DNA of 64,000 nt from Azadirachta indica (taxonomy: Eukaryota > Streptophyta > Magnoliopsida > Sapindales > Meliaceae), in assembly GCA_022749755.1 (NCBI GenBank), contig CM040446.1:13168367-13232366 (forward strand). The letters run 5' to 3'. Below the pieces are notes generated by a model, which was not told the DNA's origin, ran no database searches, and saw nothing but the letters and a program-made list of their open reading frames with translations. A program made the translations under genes and the position numbers. Below are positions 1 to 13,790 of this stretch, one piece after another (position 1 is the stretch's first letter; each line of letters opens with the position of its first letter).

Positions 1-1148
1 AGTTCATAATAAAGATTAGAACTTCTAAAATAGAGTAAAACTAGAAATTTATCATAAAATGTATTATAAATGATGTAAAATTTTATTATCTAATGTGATA
101 AATGAGATGTCATTTATCACATATATTTGAAGATATTTAATGTTACTCTAAAAAAGAGGGCAATCACAAAATAATTGTATTTTTGAAAGCTCTGAAAGAT
201 ATTTTTGTTTATTTAAACAATTGCACTTTGGCTATACGACTATGAAAGTAATTAGAAATTAATATCATGAAAAGGTTGTCTCTTGGTTAGATTTTCTCCT
301 TTTGCGCAAAATAAACCGTGAAGCTAATTAGCCAGCTGGCATTTGCTTTGTTGCAACCATAAATTAAGGACGTTAAAATTGGTAGCAAAGAAAAGAGGCA
401 CCGAAAGTGTTAGCCGGATCTCTTTAGTCTTTACACCCTAGCCCTTCTCAGACCAACTCTCTGTTCCGCTGCCTTTAGTTTCCTCAATTTAATAATCTTT
501 CAACTTTTAAGTCGAACAACAGGCAGGCGAGGCTCAGTGCACAACTTCCCGCTGAAACCCATGTGCTAATCAATCTCAAAAGAGTTCAAAAAAAGCATGA
601 TTTATTGGATTTCAGAAGCCTTAATAACGCCATCATGGGAATAAATTTCTTGTTTCTGGTATCATATTACATGCAACGTACCAAGAATTGCTCGAGCCTT
701 GCAACTTTCGGGAGTTACTAATTGAAGCCCGGGATACTGCAACTGTATACTTGCTTAAGATTGACTCATTAACATGATGCTACAATTATCGAACTTCTAA
801 AAGGTCCTTATATGAGTAGATTGCTAGTATTTACCATACATTACAATTATTCCCTACGCAAGTTCTAGTAAAGTCCTCCGGATATTAGCAACTAGCAAAA
901 TCATACATTCAATAAAACGTGCATAAAAAAATGATGCAAAATAGAACGATGAATGATACAACATGACAACAATAACTGATGGAATCAATGTCTCCGACTA
1001 AAAGCTAATATTTTACTATCATCACAGATATCTACATTTATGAACAGTTGTCCTGTTATACGACAGGACGCTAAACTCGGCCCAGCAACCCAAAAAAAAA
1101 TTCCAGCATAAGGTTTATACATAGAGGCATTTGGCAGAACTCCATCCT
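1..1148. other. 3' flank of the RNA-binding gene; no gene seen
   Basis: AT-rich sequence without a convincing open frame or splice-linked homology. The part next to 1149 should contain the 3' untranslated region and poly(A) site of the minus-strand RNA-binding gene. The stretch at about 390-560 is somewhat richer in G and C and contains ACCCTA, but I could not tie it to a gene. Confidence 0.5.
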
Positions 1149-4100
1149 TCACACACCAACTTCATCAGCCATGTCACTTTCTATCATTGTTGTATCAACA
1201 ATGGACTGCAAGAAAAAGGTACGGATGAGTTAGTATCAATAACCAGTTGTGTGAATTGACTCCCTCTTTCATGATCAGAGCAGAAATGCCTTTCTAAGAT
1301 TAAAACCATACATAGCACAAACCTATCTTTGGAACCTAATGATTAGCAGGGCATTCCCATAGAGATGGGGCTGAAGCTCCCCGCTCCAGAGATGTAGAGA
1401 TATTTCTCCCATATATTATGTATGTTTTGCCCTTACTTGCCTCTCCTTGTTAGTACAACAATCCATGAGAAGCTTTTGGTAAAAGAAATTTGCAGATTGC
1501 AGAAGGCACATTATATGCTTTTCTTGGATGAGGAATCAACTAACCAGAGATGAGTTTTTTCAATTTTTCTTAGAGACAAATTTGCAGCAACTTAGTAGTT
1601 TACCCTAACTGAGGTTTTAAACGGTGCAACCATTCAAAATTCCAAAGAGCTAAAGAATATATTCATGAAGATATCAGTTCCATGGGAGAACCAGAAAATC
1701 ATAACGCTTTCATATGCATACATATAAAAAACGCTAGCCCAGTGCATAACCACATAGGCAATATGTATCCTATTGCAGTGACACATTCACACGCCCAGAA
1801 AATGATTCAGACCCATAACCCACTGGAAACAATCATACTGGAATTATGAGCAGCTTCACTAGCAGCATTTCACTCGCCATGCAGTACTACACACATTTCA
1901 TTATCTGCATGTTCTAAAACTGACTGCAGAGAACACTAAAACAATGATGCATTGTTGAACATGCATAATGACTGTTGATTCAAGAATGCTAACCTGAAGT
2001 TCCTGTTCACAGCTCTTAAGCCTTTCAGCACACTCTTTTGCTTGCATAAAACATTTATATAGCTGCAAGGTCCCAAAATGTAACTATTTATCCAGAGAAT
2101 TTTCCAGCAGAGTTTCTCAAGGCCAATTCTCAATTATCATAATTACCTTGGTCAATTGCTTCTGACGGTGTGAAGATAGTTTTTTTGCATTAATCAATGC
2201 TTCCTCTAGTTTCTACATCCATCATCAAATTCTGAGTGAGAAATCCATAGGAAAAGTACCAGAGCTTAAAAAGTCTGTGCTATGTTTTTAGGACAAAAAA
2301 TACCTTAGACCTTTTCTGTAAATCCAAAACAAGTTGTTCCTTTTCGCCTACCTTCTCTTCCATCTGAGAAATCTGAAAAAGCAACAAATTTTGTATTTTT
2401 ATTAATGTAAACAGAATAACACAAAAATTTAGAGAAAAGGAAAAAACTCTGATGGCCGTCATAAGCATGATCATGCGGAGTATATTTAATATGCCAAACA
2501 AGTTCATCTATCACCATCAGGCATCCGATTGGATGCATGATTTCAGCAACTATAATAGGGAAGATAATACCTGCACTTTTTTCTCACTAGAAATAATAAC
2601 GATTAGACAAACCTCCTTTTTTAGTTCTTCACGCCTTTGCATTGATCTGTCAAGTTCCTTCACCTGATAATGGAGCCTAATGACTAAATGCAAAATAGCC
2701 ACAAATGCATATAGAACAAACTTAGCATGATAAACTTACCTGGTCATCGTAATTATCACTTGTATTTGATGAAAGTTCCCCAGTATGCCGGTTGGTAATA
2801 CTAGAACTGCCAAAGAAAGGAACGGCTAAAGTGAAACTCCAACCTAATACATAAAGTGAAGAGATTCAGTATAGCATCCTCTCAAGAGACATCCATGACC
2901 TCAATGAGCAGCTGGGAGGAAATTACCCTCTGACAATCAAGATAGTATAAATAACCCAGGAAGTGAGCCCCCTTCTTGACTTGTATGATTCTTTCCCAGA
3001 ATTATTTTAACAAAGATTGATCTAACAGTAATATATTAGTTTACAAAATTAGCCAATGCATATTAATGACCACCATAGGCATTCACAGCCATCTGCATTA
3101 ACATAAATTAAAAAAGGTTTTAAATCAAACCCATTTACCAATTCAAGCTCTTGAACTTTGTACGTATTTCAAGAGCCCAGCCTATGCTAAAGAAATTTGA
3201 GCCACTCTAATTTCTCCAAGGTTTTTGCAGTCATGAACTGCATAAGTCTGCCAAATCTGCTCTGTGAGTATCTCTCCTCTCTGAACTTGAGCAGAGCAAG
3301 TATTAGGAGATACTATTTTATCATTTCCAGTTATGCTTACAATGGAAAATAATTGGATAAATGCCCTAAAATCGTTATCCTTAACACTAAGATTTTAGAG
3401 CTGTGTCTGGGATGGTAACTGGTAAAGCATGAGGGGTTTTGTGCTAAAACTCTCAATTGGAAAAGAAAGTGTCAAGTCAACAATAAATCAAAAGCACTGA
3501 AGCAGGCCCCACAACTGTAGGCTACTCCTCATAACTGATCCACTCTATGGAGCTTTTCATTTTCCAATAATTTTCAGAAATTCAAGACAATAAACCTATT
3601 TAAAATATGGAGAAAAATATGTGACTTAAAGGTTATTAGGTTTTTGTCTCATATTCATATCTAATTCTCTCCGGAAGGATTATATGGTATGAGCAACCAA
3701 CTCATCAAATGTTGTCGGAGCCTTTTTGGTTCCCAACCACCTTCTGTAAACAAACTCACAAATATAAAACTGTTGTTTATTCAATTTTTTCATTTCTTCT
3801 GGGGTGCAAAGGAACAGAGAGATCTGTACATTCTACTTGACTTAGAAATAAGTTGGTGCTCCTGTTGCATGTGCAAATTACTGTAGACAACAAGCAAGCA
3901 GTTACTTAGAAAAAGATAAGGCAAAGGAGAAAGAGAAAGACAGAAAGACATTAACTTACCCACTATGTTTCCTCAACAAATAATCTTTGCAATCATCAAC
4001 ATTTCTATGATAGCCATTGGTTCCATCAATCTCCCTATCTCGATTCTGGTCCAATTCACTGTTCTTTCCCCACTCCAGATCATGGTTCCTACTGTGTCCT

Positions 4101-5441
4101 TGTACATCATTATCCAGATCTCTGTCTCGATCTTTATCTGAGAAACGATCCTTTGATGAATCATGATCATGCAAATGTTCATATCCTCTTCTAAGGTTTT
4201 TATCACAGTCCCGAGATGGAGTACGCTCCCTGGACCTATCACAGTACCGATCACGATACCTGTCCCGGTGACGATCATTATCCCTTTCCCTCTCTCGACC
4301 TTTATCCCTATCACTATGTTGAAATTGCTCTCGACCAGAGTTTGATTTCCCCCCTCTAGTTGTAACTTCATTCACTCTCACAACACGTCCATCAATAGTC
4401 TAGTCACACATTCCACAAAGTTCAAAATCAAAAATATTCTAAAGGAATGATGAAAACAAAAAAGTATTGTAAACTTTAAAACATTAGTTAAGCTAATTTC
4501 TGGGAGAGTAATGGAGAAAATGCATACCCTGCCATTCATGTCGTTGATGGCATCAATTGCTGATCGAGGATTTGTAAAGGTAACGAAGCCATAGCATTTT
4601 CCCTTAGTACTACGATCATTAACAATCTGCATCCAATCTATTGATAAATTAGATCACCGTATAACATTTGGATCAAAAACTCCAAATGCAACAAAAAGCT
4701 ACCAAGGCTGACTTAATGTGGACTGACAGACACAAGACAAGGTTGATAAAAAAATAAAAAATAAAAATAAGAATAAAGAAAATAATATAACATTCTCGTA
4801 TGGACAATCAATTTGTTGATTAATAAAACTAAAGTTCAGTATTCAAAATAGAGTGACTCCAGCAGCATACTAATTGATATTCTTAAATAATTCTAAAATG
4901 CAATTAAAAAACTGACCGATTTGACTTGTAAGATGAGTTATAACTTATTGAACAGTCATTTTCTTCTGGAAAAATCACAATAAGAGGCATATGACATGCT
5001 CTTTCAGCCAAAAACAGTCCCCAAACGAAAACGAACTTTTAAAAAAAAAAAAAATCCCACTAAATTTATACGAAGCTCCTTGCAAAAACTGGGTCCAATA
5101 ATCCTTCAGTAAGCAAGCTGTTCACTAGTGACTCTGTGAAAGAAAAAAATTAATAATGATGACAGTATTAAGCTATAAAATGAAAGAAAAGGGGACAATA
5201 ACAAATTATTGAACCAACGAAAATTAGCATTGAAACGCAAAAATACCCTAGGTAAGCAAGAGGCACAAATTAAGAAAGATAAAGACTAGAAAGAGGTGAA
5301 ATCGAGCGTGAGACTCGGAGAAGGCAAAACCTTAACGGCAACGACAGAACCGTATAGATTGAAGACTCTGCGAACGCTGTCTTCGGTGGCACTATAAGGT
5401 AGTCCTCCAACGTACACCGAGCTCTCATCGTCTATCGTCAT
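1149..5441 (-). CDS. RRM-domain RNA-binding protein with Arg/Asp-rich region and C-terminal coiled coil, 342 aa
   Basis: Nine exons read on the minus strand: 5441-5331, 4626-4528, 4399-3960, 2806-2740, 2663-2613, 2372-2304, 2212-2147, 2062-1994 and 1205-1149. All junctions have GT and AG ends and all phases match, giving 342 residues. The start MTIDDESS is directly followed by an RRM: RNP2 is VYVGGL (residues 9-14) and RNP1 is KCYGFVTF (47-54), with Cys where Gly is usual. Residues of about 85-215 form a hydrophilic Arg/Asp/Glu run with many RD and RE pairs, as in splicing-related proteins. Residues of about 240-324 are heptad-like and rich in Glu, Lys and Leu, so probably a coiled coil. Family knowledge suggests nuclear pre-mRNA binding or splicing; the specific role is inferred. 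A MULE begins about 130 bp upstream of the start codon. I do not recognise a gene symbol. Confidence 0.88.
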
Positions 5442-5571
5442 TTTTAATTTCTCCTTCAAAAATCAATCTAAAAATAAAATTTCTGCACTTGCTTGTCTGA
5501 AAGAACTAAATCGATTCTTCTCTTTCTATTCCTACCGCTCAACTCCGTTGCTGTGCATTTTTTTGTTGTTT
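5442..5571 (-). promoter_or_regulatory. Remaining 5' leader/proximal promoter of the RNA-binding gene, cut by the MULE
   Basis: Only about 130 bp separate the start codon at 5441 from the outer MULE inverted repeat at 5572. A leader of this size is short for a full plant promoter plus 5' untranslated region, so the MULE probably sits in the leader or core promoter. A seven-T run at 5558-5564 followed by GTT may be one arm of a target duplication; a similar T7-ATT follows the right end at 20183-20192. Confidence 0.5.
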
Positions 5572-5692
5572 GGAAATTAACTAAAATGACCCTATTCACA
5601 CCCATTCAACAAAAATGATCCCTGTTCATAATATATTTCAAAAATAACCAGATGAAAAATTTTAGGACAAAATTACCCCCACAACCCATTTT
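5572..5692 (+). repeat. Left terminal inverted repeat of outer MULE
   Basis: Starts GGAAATTAACTAAAATGACC and matches the reverse complement of 20062-20182, which starts GGAAAATTAACCAAAATTAC. Similarity is continuous to the shared CCCATTTT at its inner edge. Several point differences indicate that the insertion is not recent. Confidence 0.87.
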
Positions 5693-6059
5693 AAACATAT
5701 TGCTGTGTCTTCTGCATTCTTCTTCTTCTTCCTCGGCTCGTTCTTCTTTGTTATTTTTGTGCAATTTCCATCTTTAAAAACATTTCAACAATTAATCTTC
5801 TTATTTCCTTTTCTTCCCTAAACTGAACTTCATTACAACTAATTAAAGAAACACAATATTTAAAATATCAGTTGAGAGTTTAAAGTTTAAAAAATAGGTA
5901 AAAAAATTGTGAAAAAAGAGAAATAATTTTTTTTTGTTTAATTAGGCAATGTAATGATAGAAAATGATAAATGTGATATGTATTAGATATTTGAGGTGGT
6001 GGGTATATTTCAATGAGTGAGAAAATTGATCTTAGAGGTGCGAAACAAGCTCTGGTCGA

Positions 6060-6290
6060 TACTTTCGTGCATAGTCTGTTTTTTACTCATGGAAAAATTG
6101 GTCATACTCGAAAGTACACTTTCGAGCATGAGAAAACTTATTCTCGAATGTGACTTTTGAGCATGGCCAATTTTTTCCTCCATGCTCGAAAATATACTTT
6201 TCATCGTAACATTTTATAAATGTGCATGCTTAAATGTTACTTTCAAATATGACCAATTTTTCTTCCATTCTCGAAAGTACTTTTTATGAT
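6060..6290. repeat. Left subterminal array of short palindromic motifs (CTCGAAAGT/ACTTTCGAG)
   Basis: Within about 200 bp the motif CTCGAAAGT or its complement recurs, including a near-perfect palindrome made of CTCGAAAGT, two bases and ACTTTCGAG, and variants near CGAGCATG. The same motif family recurs in the right subterminal part at about 18930-19650. Mirrored subterminal motifs are a common site of transposase binding; that role is inferred here. Confidence 0.6.
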
Positions 6291-6360
6291 AGTATTTTAT
6301 AAACTAGTATCATGCAAATGTAGTTCATTTAACATATACTTATTATGCTTTTTTGCAGGC

Positions 6361-8860
6361 ATAACTGAGCTACTAATGATAGTAACCGTAAATGGAGGCG
6401 TATGGGAGCGCGCACACCAGAAGGTGGTGAAGAATATATTGGGGGACGGGTGAAGGGGCTTTATGTAGATCAAAACATAACATACAAACAATTTATACAG
6501 ATGTTGTATGAGGCATTAAATATTAGTCGTTCAGAATTTATCATCAAAACAAAGAATGTGTATTCATTGAGTACACAACTGAGGGGAGAACGGGGGCATA
6601 TGGCAGCGAATATTACTAATGAATTTGACTTCTGAGCATTCATTATTGCAAACAGCCCTTACATGAGGAGCAAAAGAGGATATTGTCCACTATACATCAC
6701 ATTGCACATATAGGTAGTGGAGAATAAACAAGGCTACCCGTGTCCAGTCATCGTGCAACAAGTGATCTCCTTATAATGCCAACTCACTTCATGTCTTCGA
6801 GTGGAAGCAGTCAAATAAACGAAACATTTCTTCTAATAGGACCAGAGTTTCGATACAACACAGAATTTGAGTACACAGGATAAGGATTGGAAGACCATTT
6901 CTCCCAATCAAGTGAAGACTAAGAAAGGCCTCCACAGTATTACAGTCGATTTTTTGATGATGCGACCATTATTGACGGAGGTTATTCTCTTCCCCGATAC
7001 AAAAAATTTCATGCTAACGATAATCATGGTTTTGAAGGTGACATTGGTGACACTAATGTTCCTTCGCAATGTATATAAAGAAGGAACGTCGCAGACAAAG
7101 AAACTGAGGAAACAGAGAGGCGTCATGTAGGTCTCGGTCATATGAACAACTCAACGGTAAGTCCATCTACTTTAAATCAATTTATTTGATGATTGCCTTT
7201 AGTTCCACCATTCATTGCGATGTTGGCAACTTCAGCATGCATAGGTATGGGATCAAGTGACATGTGTGTTGGGCAGATTTTTAATATCAAGTAAGAACTT
7301 TAAGACACATTAGGTTTAGAAATGTTAAAGAACTATTTTTAATTCAAAGTTTACAAATCAATAACGGATCAGTTTAAGGCTAAATGTATTATTAAGAGGT
7401 GTAAGTAGTGATTCAAAGCTACCAAGAAAAACAATGATACGTATTTTCATGTGTGTCTCATGAATCTAGTGCACATGTGTCAAAATGAGGAGTTGTAAGA
7501 TAGGCATCGACTTAATTAATAGATGAATTAATCAAGAATAAGTTTACAGATGCTAGTAGAATTTATACCCTTAGAAATATTAGTGATGATATTCATAGTG
7601 ATTATGGGGTTCACTTAACATGTATGAAGTCATGGCGAAGTAAAGAATATGCATTAAAGCTTGTATATAGTGATCCAACCGAGTTATTCAGGGGACTTTT
7701 ATGGTACTATCATGTGCTCGAGGAGAAAAATCTAGGGACAGTGATAGCAATTAAAAAAGATGCTAAAAACCATTTCTCGTATTTTTTTTATGGCACTTGG
7801 TCTACGTATTCGGGGATTTCGTGACACAATTCGACCTGCTATTGTTATCAATGGCACATCCTTGAAGGGCACCTACTGTGGGACATTATTTATCGCCACT
7901 GCATTGGATGGAAATAATAAAATTTATCCTGTAGCCTTTATTGTTACCGATTAAGAGAGCGATGCATCGTGGGAGTAGTTTATGTTGAAGGTTTGAGAAG
8001 CTATTGGGTCTATTGACCATTTGATATTTATATCAGATCGACATAGCAACATTGAGAAGGCCATTAATACTATTTCCTAGAGGCAACCCATAATTTTTGT
8101 TCTTACCATATTTTTAATAATGTAAAGGCAAAGTACAACATATGAATTCAACAGATTGAGACTTTTACGATAGTGTACTTTCGAGCTGTAAAGGCTTATC
8201 GGATAAGTGAGTGCAATGAATATATAGAAAATATAAAGAGGATGCATCCAGCTACCACAAAGTACTTAAAAAACGAGGTTAAACTGTATAGATAGACATG
8301 ATCCTATTTTTCATCTCGGTGGTATGACTTGATGATAATCAACATTGCCGAGAATATAAATGCATTGTTGAAAAGTGCATGTAGACTGCCCATCATCGCA
8401 TTAGTTGAGCATATTAGATCAAATGTCCAAATGTGGTTTTATGAGTGTAGGGAGTAGGCTGCTGCGTGAGATGCAATATTGACTGAGGCGGCACAAAAGG
8501 TTATTGATGTAGAATTAAAAAACTCTCGTACCATAACATGCATCCGGTGTCGCGATTCGAGTTTGAAGTTAAACAACGGGGAATTGTTGAGATTGTGAAC
8601 CTACAAAATCGGTTATGTAGTTATCGACAATTTGACTTGTAACAGTTATCGTGTGCTTATACTTTTGCGGCATGCAGACATATTCACCATAAGCATAATT
8701 CACCGTGTGCATACTATTACACCAATAATACATGGATGAATGCATATGCAGAATCTATTCATCCAGTTGGCAAAAATGTAGATTGGGTGATCTCAAATGA
8801 GGTGTGAGAAGTTATTCTCAAGCTACCAAGATAGTGTCCACCTTCCAGCCATATAAAGAA
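6361..8860 (+). pseudogene. Decayed MuDR-type MULE transposase of the outer element
   Basis: Fragments in several frames read in order like a MULE transposase. The N-terminal part at 6370-6634 includes MIVTVNGGVWE and GGRVKGLYVDQNITYKQF. An acidic linker occupies about 6850-7140. The transposase core near 7790-7954 contains RPAIVINGTSLKGTYCG followed by TALDGNNKIYPVAF, the usual first-aspartate region, but with Asn where the family usually has the catalytic Asp. A SWIM-like zinc segment (CAYTFAACRHIHH) lies near 8650-8690. Stops and frameshifts interrupt every segment, so it cannot make a full protein. Introns in the original gene may account for some of the apparent breaks. Confidence 0.83.
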
Positions 8861-9527
8861 ATAGCGAATTCCTTCCGTATGAGAGCAAGTTGTTTACCTA
8901 ACTTGTTCTAGGCATCAACATGCTAGACACAACTGTGCCACATGCAGAAATCTAATCGCTCTCCACCATAGTCAGTGAATTACAAAAGCATTACTCACTC
9001 CCAATATGGGTCATTTTACTTTTGTGTTTTTACCTTGCTACATTAAATTTCCATATTTCCATGATAATGGTGTTTGTATTTTTACTTTAATACATTAAAT
9101 TTCAACATTTTCATGATAATATTGTTTGTATTTTTTACTTTGATACATTAAATTTCAATATTTTCGTGATAATGACGTAAGATTTTTTACTTTGATACAT
9201 TACATTATAGTCGTCTAATAATGTCAAAAAATAAATGTTGTAATTTAACATTCGTTTGACACATTTAAGCAATCAAATTAAAATGATAAACGTAATTTTG
9301 TAAAACTCGAATCAACAATTTCGAGCACAGCTTGAAAGTGTGGTGTTTGTATGTGTATCTTGGATCATATATGGAGAAAATATATACATACATTTATTGG
9401 TACATTAATAAAGTTAAATGGAATTGTCTTATACTAATCTACAACATGAACCGCTGTAATAAAAATTTAATCTTAGACATTATATTTGTCAAATATACTG
9501 TGCAAAAATATTATTGGTATAATTTAG
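8861..9527. other. Internal non-coding part of outer MULE
   Basis: AT-rich stretch between the outer transposase relic and the nested MULE. Three imperfect copies of a segment of about 60 bp with TTTGTATTTTTACTTT and ACATTAAATTTC lie at about 9010-9200. No gene is seen. Confidence 0.5.
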
Positions 9528-9536
9528 ATACCAATT
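9528..9536. repeat. Left target-site duplication of nested MULE
   Basis: ATACCAATT directly before the left inverted repeat. The partner at 15329-15337 is GTACCAATT, so eight of nine bases match, as expected for a MULE 9-bp duplication. Confidence 0.82.
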
Positions 9537-9641
9537 GGGAGAATGACAGTGGGGTACCCTTTTTTAAAAATAATTGTCAAGTAGGTACTCAAAATGAAAA
9601 TATTTCACAACAACATACCTTCTGTTAGAATTTTTAGTTCC
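9537..9641 (+). repeat. Left terminal inverted repeat of nested MULE
   Basis: Matches the reverse complement of 15223-15328 with blocks GGGGTACCCTTTT, AAGTAGGTA, TGAAAATATTT and GTTAGAATTTTT. Confidence 0.88.
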
Positions 9642-10719
9642 TGTTAACCTCTTAAACGACAAGATGGTATTTTTATATGGCTTTTGAAGCAAATAAAAGA
9701 GTGAAAGAAATTAGGAAACATATATCAGTAGGCAAAGTCAAATCGATGTCAGCTACAGAAGATCTGAGCCGTTAAAATTATAAGATGAAATCGTAACTAT
9801 CCATGTGGCAATGAACATAAGTAACCTTTCATGTCTGTCACGCTAAAAGCCCAAGAAACTCAAAACCATTTGACACCAATACCTATTTCAACCCTAAAAT
9901 TGTGTTCCATTTTAGCAACCACTGATCGAAATTGACAAATTAAAGCAGAAGCTGTCAAGAAATTCAGTTTGCAAGGAAATCAAAGATGTTGCTACCACTG
10001 GTGGACAACCATAGAGGTAGGTGTTGTATGGGTTTTTTGTTGTTTTCAGTGTAAAAATCAACAAAATTTATTAACATGATTGAAATGTAAGAGTTATCCA
10101 AAAAATCAAAAAGCATGAAAACTCGTTTTGTGGGTTTTTTGCTCTGTTTTCGGTGTACACTTATTTATTGTGAAAGATTGTGTGTTTTTTAACATGATTT
10201 ATCTTATAAAGATATGTTTCACATATTTTATTGATTGATTCCATTGAATATAAGTTTGATACCCCTTTGAATATTTACTTGTTTTGTGGGTCTTATACTC
10301 TGTTTTTGGTGTATAGTTGCGTATTATAAGAGATTGTGATTTTTAACATGCATTTGTCTTGTAAATATGTGTTTGAACTGTATTTGAGTGGTTATTGCTA
10401 TTGAATATGGGTTTGGTACTCGTTTTTGAATATATAATTGTTTCGTAGGTTTTTTTGGTCTATTTCCAATGTAAACCTACCTTTTTTTTTAAAATTTTGA
10501 GATAATGTTTTGTTGAACATGCATGTGTTGTTGAATAAGGGTTATAGACTTTGGTGAAGCCCCTAATTTATAGTTTGTGCAAAAATGCATGTGTTGTTGA
10601 TTTGGATAATTTGACGTATCAAAATATGCAAATATTTGTTTGTGATGTGTTGTAATTTTCTACATATTGTATATAGCAATACAATTTTTCGTTACATGTT
10701 ATTGTTGTAATATTTGGTG

Positions 10720-13700
10720 GGGATTGCATTGAGTAGATAAATGAATCAGATTGTGAAGGTGTAAGGTTGACTGCTAGATTTTTTAGGGAGGAGTATGATC
10801 TTGGTTTGGCTTACCCAGATTACATAAGTTTGGTTACTATCTACAATGAGCTGAGTGAATAGGTATTTGACGGAGAGGTGTTTATAGAGGAAAAGTTTAA
10901 GACTTTTATTGTTGTGTCCGGAGAGATTGTCAGAACTGAGGTTGCAACTGATATACAACTATAGGATATGATCAGAAGATATAATAACATGGAGTTATAT
11001 GACATAGAGATCGAAGTTGAATATCTACCTTTAGGGACTATCACCTTAGAGATACCATTTAAGTAGCCTCAAAACCCTACCCCATATATTTCTAACACAG
11101 CAAAAAGAAAACTTTTCGATGCGCAGATAGAACCCCACAAAACAGCTTAACCACAAGTACAAACAAAAGTTCAGACAGAATCCCATATAACAGCTTAATT
11201 ATAAACATAAACACAAGCCTAAACAACATCTTTAACCAATACCTCATGTTCAGTACCCTAAATCCAATAAATTCCCACTTATGGCCCAAATAACCCATCA
11301 CAATTCAAACCAGTTCATTCCCAAGTTGATAACCCTACACGGTCAACACAACTTAAGCCTCAGCCTACAACATCTGAACACACAGACCTTAATCCTATAG
11401 CAATATACGAGCATACATAACCTGAGACTATAACAGTATGTGAACATATAGGAAATGAGACTACAACAGCTGGTGAAGACACAAAACTTGAGCCTATAGC
11501 AACATCTGAGCACATACAACCTAAGACTCCAACAACATGTGAACATATAGGAAATGAGACTACAACTGCTGGTGAAGACATAGAACTTGAGCCTACAGCA
11601 ACATCTAAGCATACACAACCTGAGCCTACAACAGTTGAGTATGCACAACCTGAGTCCATAGCAACTGATCATACACCACTTGAGCCTATAGTAACATCAC
11701 CCATACAAACCTAAGATTTCAAACCTAATCAAAACAAAAGTGACAAACCAGATTACCACTAACAATATGTACCTGTTGGAGATGTTGATGAATAGAAGGC
11801 TATATAGTCTGATGATGGCACAGATAGTGAAGGTGGTGAAGAACTGTTGCTACTGGTGATGCCCCACTTGATGGTAATGATGGAAAAGCTGTTAGTGATG
11901 ATAATGATGAGCAATTATCTAATTATAAAAGTGATGATAGAGAAGAGGGATTGATAACATCATCATATGATGAATTGATAAATAGGAAAGTATTACAAAA
12001 GGCAAGGGTAGTGGGAAGGAAAACGTATAAGAGAAGTGTTAGGGGAGAGATCAAGTTTAAGGTTGGTCACGAATTTCTGACCATTGAAGCTTTTAGAACA
12101 GAAATCAAAGAGTGTGTTTTAAAAGAAAGGTTTCAGATCTTTAGAAAAAGAAATGACAAGAGAAGGTTTATTGGTGAATGCAAGCACCCAGGTTGTCCTT
12201 GTAGTATTTATGCAGCTCCACAAAAAGGTGGCCTCAGTTTCATCATCAAGAAGCTCAATGATAACATACCTATTTTGGGACAGCAAAAATTTGGATGTTA
12301 GTGAAGAATGGATATCCCAACCCTTTGAAAAAGCTCTAATTTATAACTCACAAATGGGTGTAGATGTAATAAGGGATGGGCTTATACAAAGGTTTGGAGT
12401 GCATATGCAAGAGAGGAAGTTTTATAAGGCTAAGACAAGGGCCTTGTTCAGTAGCACAGGAGACTTTGCACAATTTTATGCAAAGTTGTCATCCTATGTA
12501 AGAATATTGAAAAGAGAAACCCAAGATCAATGGTTAAGTTGCAAACCTATCATGTGGGAGATACAATCAGGTTTAAAAGGTTTTTTATCAGTTTTTCAAC
12601 TTTAAAATTAGGGTTTGTCAATGGGTGTAAGAGATTTATAAGGTTAGATGGGTGTCATCTTAAAGGACTATATGAGAGAATTTTATTGTCTATCGTTACC
12701 CTTGATGCAAACAGTGGCATTTTTCTAATAACTTTTTGCATCTGTGAGGGTGAGAATTTGGAGTCATGGAGTAGGTTTCTTGAATTATTGGGTGATTATC
12801 TTGACATAGAAAATGAAAAGGCAGCCACTTTTATGACTGATAGACAGAAAAGAGTGATAGGGGGCTGGCTAAGCATTGGGGAGGTGCTCATGTGAGGTAT
12901 TGTGCTAGACATATTTGTGCCAATATAAGGAGTCAATGGCCTGTATTAGTTTTGAAAGACCTCTTCTGGCAGCAGCTAGATTAACAAGTAAATCTGATTT
13001 TAACAAGTACATGGACATGATTAAGTTGAAAAATAAAGAGGCTTATAATTGGTTAGTAAAAATCCCTCCTCATTTTTGGTCTAGGCATGCATTTGATTAC
13101 GATTTAAAGTGTGAGCATGTAATAAACAACCTGACAAAGTCTTGGAATGGTTGGCTGGGTACACATAGGGCAAAGCTAGTTCTTGCATTGCTTGAGTTCA
13201 TACAGAGAAAGGTTATGAAAATGATGCATAAGAGATTAACTAAAGCAAGAAAACGGAGCACAAAATTTCCACCATATATAGGTGTATAGAAAGCTAAAGG
13301 CAGCAGCTAAGGCATGCAGACATTTTAGGGTTATGTTAACATCGAATACTGAGTTTGAGGTATTGAAGGAGGGAGCAAAACTTTTGCGGTCAATTTGGAT
13401 AAACGAACATGTGATTGTAGGGCATACCAAGTGAGTGGATTGCTCTGTAATCATATACTGCCATGATTGCATATATAGGGCATAATGTTATTGATTATGT
13501 TTATGAAAAATTGAAGAAGACAACATATCTTTTCACTTATGAGCAAAAGTATTAAACCTCTCCAAATTAGAGTACTTGCCTATAATTAATGATTTTCAAT
13601 TAGAAGCATAAAAAATGGTCCCTAAAGTTGGAAGGCTAAAATTAAAAAGAAGGAGAGAGGCAACTGAGGGACTACAAGCCAAAGCTAATTTAAGATGTGA

Positions 13701-13790
13701 AATATGCAAATAAAATGGACATAATAGAAAGTCTTGCCCAACCATTTCAGGCAGCAGAAATGGTTTTAGGGCACCAAGAAGCAATAGGGT
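10720..13790 (+). pseudogene. Decayed MULE transposase with SWIM zinc finger and zinc knuckle (nested element)
   Basis: The segments follow the order of a plant MuDR transposase. An N-terminal region (10720-11066) ends EVEYLPLGTITLEIPFK. A Glu/Thr/Pro-rich repeat region and an acidic stretch follow. The MuDR DNA-binding part (11951-12300) contains FKVGHEFLTIEAFR and CKHPGCPCSIYA. The core (12530-12895) contains RFIRLDGCHLKG and MTDRQKRVI, holding the first two acidic catalytic positions. Then come RYCARHICANIRSQWP (about 12895), a SWIM finger near 13390-13460 (CDCRAYQ...LCNH) and a C-terminal zinc knuckle near 13697-13741 whose CEIC and NGHNRKSC halves are split by a stop codon. Frame changes at about 12270, 12530 and 12880 and several stops show it is dead. 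Confidence 0.85.
11440..11637 (+). repeat. Two tandem 99-bp (33-residue) coding repeats in the transposase hinge
   Basis: A 99-bp unit starting GTGAACATATAGGAAATGAG occurs at 11440 and again at 11539. In the plus-strand frame each unit reads EHIGNETTTAGED followed by LEP and ATS motifs. A degenerate partial third copy lies on either side. The repeats sit in the linker between the N-terminal part and the MuDR domain, where such proteins tolerate low-complexity expansion. Confidence 0.8.

Noticed and set aside
3973..4371. 132-codon minus-strand frame and a 60-codon plus-strand frame overlapping exon 3 of the RNA-binding gene
   Set aside because: Shadows of the Arg/Asp-rich repeat coding sequence; splice phases fix the correct frame.
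11343..11672. Cys-rich 109- and 99-codon minus-strand frames
   Set aside because: They are the reverse reading of the 99-bp coding repeats of the nested MULE transposase; the periodicity explains them.
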